A stretch of DNA of 9,338 bases, taken from the NCBI GenBank assembly GCA_034430415.1, contig DAOUEN010000003.1, positions 1 to 9,338 on the forward strand, read 5' to 3'. Positions 6,408-9,338 of this stretch are shown here, piece after piece. Numbering within the stretch: position 1 is the stretch's first letter; each line of letters begins with the position of its first letter. The translations under genes were made by a program, and so were the position numbers. The notes under the pieces are model-generated. The model made no database searches. It was not told the origin of the DNA and saw only the letters and a program-made list of their open reading frames with translations. The DNA is from JADFUZ01 sp034430415 (GTDB taxonomy: Bacteria > Chloroflexota > Dehalococcoidia > GIF9 > AB-539-J10).

Positions 6408-6914
6408 ATGGAGCCGGTCAGGGAAGCGGAAATACTCCAGAGCCTCAAGGCGAAGTTCGGCGTTGAAGGCGAAGTACAGAGAATCCGGAGGGTTTGGGTT
6501 TCGATAGGCAAGGAGCAAGTGCTGGAAGTATCCGGGTGGATTAAGGAGCAGGGCTTTGAGCACCTGTCGTCCATATCGGTCACTGACTGGGTAGAAGACG
6601 GAAGCTATGAGCTTACCTACCACCTGTGGTCGCCCCGGGACAAGGTCGTGGTCACTCTGAGGACCAGGATCAGCCGGGAAGACCCTTCCATCGCCTCCGT
6701 GATGCCCGTGTGGGACCGGAGTGCCGGGATTCACGAAAGAGAGCTTCACGAGATGTTCGGCGTCAAGTTCGAGGGAAACCCGGACCTGGCGCCGCTGTTT
6801 CTGGAGGACTGGGAAGGTCCACCCCCGTTCAGGAAGGACTTTGACTGGAGGGAATATACCAGGGAGAAGTACTACAACCAGGAGAATGAGAGGGAACATG
6901 TCTATTTCGAGTGA
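6408..6914 (+). CDS. nuoC: NuoC-like (30-kDa) subunit
   Basis: Product of 168 aa, the structural 30-kDa subunit that holds the NuoD-NuoB-NuoI connection together; it binds no cofactor in complex I. The family signature is present at about 109-145: HERELHEMFGVKFEGNPDL, then DWEGPPPFRKDF. N-terminal residues 1-100 form the expected alpha/beta domain (SVTDWVEDGSYELTYHL). The charged tail (KYYNQENEREHVYFE) has no known role. ATG at 6408 follows the nuoB-like stop by one base, and its 3' end overlaps the nuoD-like start by 17 nt, so the three genes are probably translationally coupled. Unlike E. coli, where NuoC and NuoD are fused, the two are separate here. Confidence 0.92.
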   Translation: MEPVREAEILQSLKAKFGVEGEVQRIRRVWVSIGKEQVLEVSGWIKEQGFEHLSSISVTDWVEDGSYELTYHLWSPRDKVVVTLRTRISREDPSIASVMPVWDRSAGIHERELHEMFGVKFEGNPDLAPLFLEDWEGPPPFRKDFDWREYTREKYYNQENEREHVYFE

Positions 6915-8028
6915 AATGATGATCCCCGCACTGGATACGGACTACGATCTCTATTTTGGACCGGCTCATCCGGGCTCCGGTAACTTCGGCGTGAAGCTAA
7001 AGGTTGACGGAGAAGAGGTAGTGTCCGCCAGGGCCGATCCCGGATATCTGCATAGAGGTTTCGAGAAGCTCATGGAATACCGGCTGCCGCTGCAGAATGC
7101 GGTGTTGTCGGACAGGCTCTGCATCCTGGAGGCGCTCAACTGGAACCTGGTGCACGCGGAGGCCGTCGACGAGCTGCTGGGGATTGAGCTGCCGGAGCGG
7201 GCCAGGTACCTGAGGGTGATAATGGCCGAGCTATCCAGGATCCAGTCCCATTTCATCTGGTTCGGGGCCTTCTGCATGGGCACCGGCTTCGACAGCGGAT
7301 TCAAGATAGCCTTCGGCTACCGAGACTACATACTGGACCTGTTTGAGTTGATTACCGGTGGAAGGGTCTATCCGGCAGGCTACATATGTCCCGGTGGGGT
7401 GAGGAGGGACCTGCCCGAGGGGGCCGAGCAAAAGATACTCGAGGTACTGGAGAAGGTGGAGGAGATGATACGGTTTGAGGAGGCGGAGCACCCGACGCTG
7501 AGGAGCCGGGCCAGGGGTGTGGGGATCCTGGGAGTGGAAGACGCCGTCAGGCTGGGCGCCACGGGGCCGGTAGCAAGAGGCTCGGGCATCATGACGGACG
7601 TACGGAGGGACGACCCGTATGAGGTGTACGAGAGGATGGACTTCGACGTGCCCGTCCGCAGCGAAGGAGATGCCTACGCCAGATACCTGGTGGGAATAGA
7701 GGAGCTAAAACAGTCGGTCAAAATCGTGCGGCAGGCGTTAAGCCAGTTGCCGGCCGGCGAGGCGATAGCGCCGGAGCTGAGGAAGCCCAAGCTGAAGGCC
7801 AAGATTCCGGCAGGGCAGGTGTATGTGCGCAACGAGGCAGCCAGGGGGGAAGCGGCCGTTCACATGGTGAGCGACGGAAGCATCCATCCGTATAGAGTGA
7901 AGGTAAGGGGACCCGACTTCCTGCACATGATACCGGTGCTCGAGCACCTGCTTAAGGGCGCGCAGGTGGCGGACGTGCCGGCTATATACTGGAGCCTGAA
8001 TATCTGCCCGGCAGACATGGACAGGTGA
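6898..8028 (+). CDS. nuoD: NuoD-like (49-kDa / hydrogenase-large-subunit-like) protein
   Basis: Product of 376 aa, co-linear with complex I NuoD over its whole length: YFGPAHP (19-25), GYLHRGFEKLMEY (49-61), CPGGVRRDLPEG (164-175), RGSGI (227-231), YDVY-like YEVYERMDFDVP (241-252), HMVSDGS (322-328) and C-terminal DMDR. It lacks the complete CxxC pairs of [NiFe] hydrogenases and ends exactly at the conserved Arg, so there is no maturation peptide. In the RxCxxC region it reads DRLCILE (Cys75, Glu78), and at the C-terminus NICPADMDR (Cys370, Asp373). The His that follows GPQHPAAH in quinone-reducing NuoD is missing (HPGSG), and the conserved Tyr of DRLDY is Ile76. The start is ATG at 6898 with GAGAGG just upstream; the frame is open for 59 codons further upstream, but that part overlaps nuoC and has no family similarity. 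The electron acceptor is unknown. Confidence 0.92.
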   Translation: MSISSEMMIPALDTDYDLYFGPAHPGSGNFGVKLKVDGEEVVSARADPGYLHRGFEKLMEYRLPLQNAVLSDRLCILEALNWNLVHAEAVDELLGIELPERARYLRVIMAELSRIQSHFIWFGAFCMGTGFDSGFKIAFGYRDYILDLFELITGGRVYPAGYICPGGVRRDLPEGAEQKILEVLEKVEEMIRFEEAEHPTLRSRARGVGILGVEDAVRLGATGPVARGSGIMTDVRRDDPYEVYERMDFDVPVRSEGDAYARYLVGIEELKQSVKIVRQALSQLPAGEAIAPELRKPKLKAKIPAGQVYVRNEAARGEAAVHMVSDGSIHPYRVKVRGPDFLHMIPVLEHLLKGAQVADVPAIYWSLNICPADMDR

Positions 8029-8034
8029 GAGAAT

Positions 8035-8424
8035 ATGAAGATAACGGTAATAGGGAAGCTGCTCAAGAACCTGGTTTCCAAACCGATGACGGTCAAGTTC
8101 CCCCACGAGGCTATTCCCATCCCTGAGGGGTATAGGGGCGAGCATGTGTTCGATATCGAGAAGTGTACTTCCTGCACGCTCTGCGCGATGATATGCCCCA
8201 ACAGGGCCATAGAGATGGTAGAGGCGCCGCCGGAGTACAAAGCGACCTACCCCAAGAAATACCCCAAGATAGACCTGGGGAAGTGCTGCTTCTGCGGGCT
8301 CTGCCAGGACATATGCCCCCAGGGAGGGCTCACTCTGAGCAAGAACTTCTTCTTTTCTACATTCGACGTGACTACGACGATCAAGGCACCGTTCCCTTTG
8401 CAGTCTGCCCAGAGCGCGGAGTAG
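8035..8424 (+). CDS. nuoI: NuoI-like 2[4Fe-4S] ferredoxin subunit
   Basis: Product of 129 aa with two [4Fe-4S] motifs: CTSCTLCAMICP (Cys44, 47, 50, 54) and CxFCGLCQDICPQGG (Cys84, 87, 90, 94; Cys85 is extra). The segment between them (EAPPEYKATYPKKYPKIDLGKC) and the N-terminal amphipathic stretch (GKLLKNLVSKPMTVKFP) match NuoI and its archaeal FpoI counterpart. In complex I this subunit passes electrons to NuoB. The C-terminus is short and ends in a polar tail. ATG at 8035 is 6 nt after the nuoD-like stop, with GGTGAGAG upstream. It is the last gene of the four; membrane subunits A, H and J-N do not follow. Confidence 0.92.
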   Translation: MKITVIGKLLKNLVSKPMTVKFPHEAIPIPEGYRGEHVFDIEKCTSCTLCAMICPNRAIEMVEAPPEYKATYPKKYPKIDLGKCCFCGLCQDICPQGGLTLSKNFFFSTFDVTTTIKAPFPLQSAQSAE

Positions 8425-8439
8425 CGGGCTGGCTCCCGC
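8424..8439 (+). repeat. Hairpin directly after the nuoI-like stop
   Basis: GCGGG (8424-8428), six-base loop, CCCGC (8435-8439), starting at the last base of the TAG stop. No T-run follows. It may stabilise the mRNA end; it is not a standard terminator. Confidence 0.35.
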
Positions 8440-8457
8440 CATGCCGGTTTGAAGCCT

Positions 8458-8473
8458 GCGGCGCTTTCGCCGC
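8458..8473 (+). repeat. Perfect GC hairpin upstream of the methyltransferase
   Basis: GCGGCG (8458-8463), CTTT loop, CGCCGC (8468-8473). It occupies the place where a Shine-Dalgarno would be expected for the ATG at 8486, 12 nt downstream. No T-run follows, so intrinsic termination is unlikely; a rho-dependent end or translational damping is possible. Confidence 0.4.
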
Positions 8474-8485
8474 GTTGTCACCACC

Positions 8486-9025
8486 ATGGCTGACGATACC
8501 GAACGCCTTAGCCGTGCTGTCCTGGAGAAGGCCGGGCTCGAGGAGGGCCAGGTTGTCCTCGATTTCGGCTGCGGCTCGGGGAACTACTCCATTCCCGCGG
8601 CAAAGGTGGTGAAGAATACCGGGAAGGTGTATGCCGTGGACCGGGACAGCAGCAAGCTGAAGGAGCTGTCCGGGTGGATGAAGCGGGAGGGGCTGGGGAA
8701 CATTGAGACAGTCGGGACGGGCGGCGAGCTGGAGTTCCCCTGGGAAGACGGGACTGTGGACACCGTCCTGCTCTACGATATCTTCTGGTACTTCACCATA
8801 GACGACCGGAGGCTGCCGCAGCTGCTGGCGGAGGTCCGCAGGCTGCTCAAGCCCGGCGGCCTGCTCTCGGTCTTCCCGGAGCACATTGCGGTGGAAGCGC
8901 TGGCCGGGAAGGTGGAGGAGGCCGGGTTCCACCCTGAAGACAGCTTCTCCTGCCCTCTCGTCCACGACGGCAGCAAGCAGCAGGGACGGATATTGAACTT
9001 CAGCAAGCCCGCCGCTGTTTCCTGA
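8486..9025 (+). CDS. Class I SAM-dependent methyltransferase (Methyltransf_11/25 type)
   Basis: Product of 179 aa. Motif I VLDFGCGSGNYSIPAA (24-39) binds S-adenosylmethionine, followed by VYAVDRD (49-55, acidic end of strand 2), DTVLLYDIFWYF (motif around strand 4) and LLKPGGLLSVFPEH (strand 5 region). The C-terminal part (EEAGFHPED) matches small UbiE-like methyltransferases of unknown substrate. The N-terminus is short: only about 23 residues precede motif I. The ATG at 8486 has no recognisable Shine-Dalgarno, and an in-frame TGA at 8450 leaves only a few codons upstream, without a good alternative start. It lies 61 nt after the nuoI-like gene on the same strand, so co-transcription is possible. 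Nothing in the sequence shows a role in redox chemistry; the substrate is unknown. Confidence 0.88.
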   Translation: MADDTERLSRAVLEKAGLEEGQVVLDFGCGSGNYSIPAAKVVKNTGKVYAVDRDSSKLKELSGWMKREGLGNIETVGTGGELEFPWEDGTVDTVLLYDIFWYFTIDDRRLPQLLAEVRRLLKPGGLLSVFPEHIAVEALAGKVEEAGFHPEDSFSCPLVHDGSKQQGRILNFSKPAAVS

Positions 9026-9039
9026 GATGCCGTGGCATC
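9026..9039 (+). repeat. Inverted repeat right after the methyltransferase stop
   Basis: GATGCC-GT-GGCATC, perfectly complementary, immediately after the TGA. It could fold into a 5-bp stem with a CGTG loop at the mRNA 3' end. There is no T-run. Confidence 0.4.
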
Positions 9040-9079
9040 GGTTCGGCTGCGGGGGGCCGCCCGACGCGGCCTGCGGATT

Positions 9080-9229
9080 TTGCTTGCCGGCGGCCGATGT
9101 AGTAAAGTACTCACCGCAAGCCTGCGACTGAGGAACTCTGTAGCACGGGCATTCCCGGAAAGCAAGATAGTAGCGGCAATTGGAGACCGAGTGACATCGG
9201 GCCGACCAGTATCTGGTTGGCGTTTTTTT
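9080..9229 (+). ncRNA. Candidate structured RNA ending at an intrinsic terminator
   Basis: A weak promoter-like pair TTGCTT (9080-9085) and TAAAGT (9103-9108) with 17-nt spacing precedes a stretch that ends at a strong terminator (9201-9229). CGGCCGATGT (9091-9100) can pair with ACATCGGgCCG (9194-9204, one bulged G), closing about 93 nt. Small hairpins lie inside (AGTA-AAG-TACT at 9101-9111, and CGGG-CATT-CCCG). If the promoter is used, the RNA would start after the 5' arm; if read through from upstream, the long stem could form. It matches no riboswitch or small-RNA family I recognise. Alternatives are a plain 3' UTR or chance folding. Confidence 0.25.
9201..9229 (+). terminator. Rho-independent terminator
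   Basis: A 9-bp stem GCCGACCAG (9201-9209) / CTGGTTGGC (9213-9221) with one G-U pair and a TAT loop, followed by G and seven T residues (9223-9229). It probably ends transcription from the methyltransferase or from a small RNA upstream, and insulates the gene starting at 9318. Confidence 0.85.
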
Positions 9230-9317
9230 GCGTCCGGCCGGGAAGACACGGGCTACTGTATCCGGCGCTGTCGGAGTAGTTAACATAATATCATAACCAG
9301 AGAAAGGAGGAATATCC

Positions 9318-9338
9318 ATGCACGCGACAATCCAGAAG
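9318..9338 (+). CDS. Start of an unidentified gene (runs off the right edge)
   Basis: Only seven codons are visible (MHATIQK). The start is supported by a strong AAAGGAGG (9303-9310) spaced 7 nt before the ATG, and by an AT-rich promoter-like stretch (9280-9297) after the terminator. Seven residues are too few to name a family. Confidence 0.6.

Noticed and set aside
6898..8028. Functional energy-converting [NiFe] hydrogenase large subunit
   Set aside because: Only one cysteine of each CxxC pair is present and there is no cleavable C-terminal tail, so a normal NiFe(CN)2CO centre cannot be assembled.
8424..8473. Rho-independent terminator after the nuoI-like gene
   Set aside because: The two hairpins are not followed by a T-run, so intrinsic termination is not supported.
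9201..9300. Cobalamin or molybdenum-cofactor riboswitch
   Set aside because: Fragments such as GGGAA and CTACTGT recall cobalamin riboswitch elements, but the order and the remaining conserved boxes are missing; no Moco consensus could be traced either.
8381..9319. Open frame of 312 codons on the minus strand
   Set aside because: Covers the methyltransferase in antisense and the terminator region; no motif, no ribosome-binding site of note, proline/arginine-rich shadow composition.
1..9338. CRISPR array, insertion sequence, tRNA or rRNA genes
   Set aside because: No regularly spaced repeats, transposase or integrase motifs, or tRNA/rRNA signature sequences were seen on either strand.

Overview
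The window carries two divergent gene clusters of an anaerobic, hydrogen-metabolising prokaryote, separated by a regulatory region of about 400 bases. Clear Shine-Dalgarno sites, sigma70-like promoters, a rho-independent terminator, high GC and frequent AGG and ATA codons suggest a bacterium. The gene types (group 3c-type hydrogenase, Nuo-like modules, many Fe-S flavoproteins) would fit anaerobic Chloroflexota such as Dehalococcoidia or similar sediment and subsurface lineages. This placement is inference; no taxonomic marker is present.

Minus strand, read right to left from 5577: an MvhD-like iron-sulfur protein, an MvhG-like hydrogenase small subunit, an MvhA-like [NiFe] large subunit with all four metal-ligand cysteines and a cleavable C-terminal tail, a GltD/NfnB-type FAD- and nucleotide-binding Fe-S flavoprotein (606 aa), and a multi-cluster Fe-S protein with a degenerate MvhD-like domain. 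The last gene starts at a GTG and runs off the left edge. This looks like a cytosolic hydrogenase wired to a flavoprotein. No HdrABC, the usual partner of Mvh, is visible in the window.

Intergenic 5578-5980: divergent sigma70-like promoters (minus: TTGACA at 5737-5732; plus: TTGCAT-18-TATAAT at 5838-5867), a strong leader hairpin at 5883-5907, and GTGTAC-centred dyads close to both predicted transcription starts.

Plus strand, 5981-8424: four tightly packed genes resembling complex I subunits NuoB, NuoC, NuoD and NuoI, the quinone-module connecting subunits, with no membrane subunits and no NuoEFG beside them. The NuoB-like protein has a hydrogenase-style CxxC instead of complex I's adjacent CC. 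The NuoD-like protein has neither a complete NiFe site nor the usual quinone ligands, but by hand alignment has Cys at both terminal-nickel-ligand positions, with Glu and Asp at the bridging positions. This is the most unusual feature of the window.

Right end: a small class I SAM-dependent methyltransferase (8486-9025), then about 290 bases holding a convincing terminator (9201-9229), a possible structured RNA upstream of it, and the ribosome-binding site and first seven codons of another gene.

Working model (inference): the hydrogenase operon feeds electrons from H2 through MvhD-like and flavoprotein components to NAD(P)+ and/or ferredoxin, and the soluble NuoBCDI-like complex is a second, co-located redox module that may exchange electrons with it or with membrane subunits encoded elsewhere.
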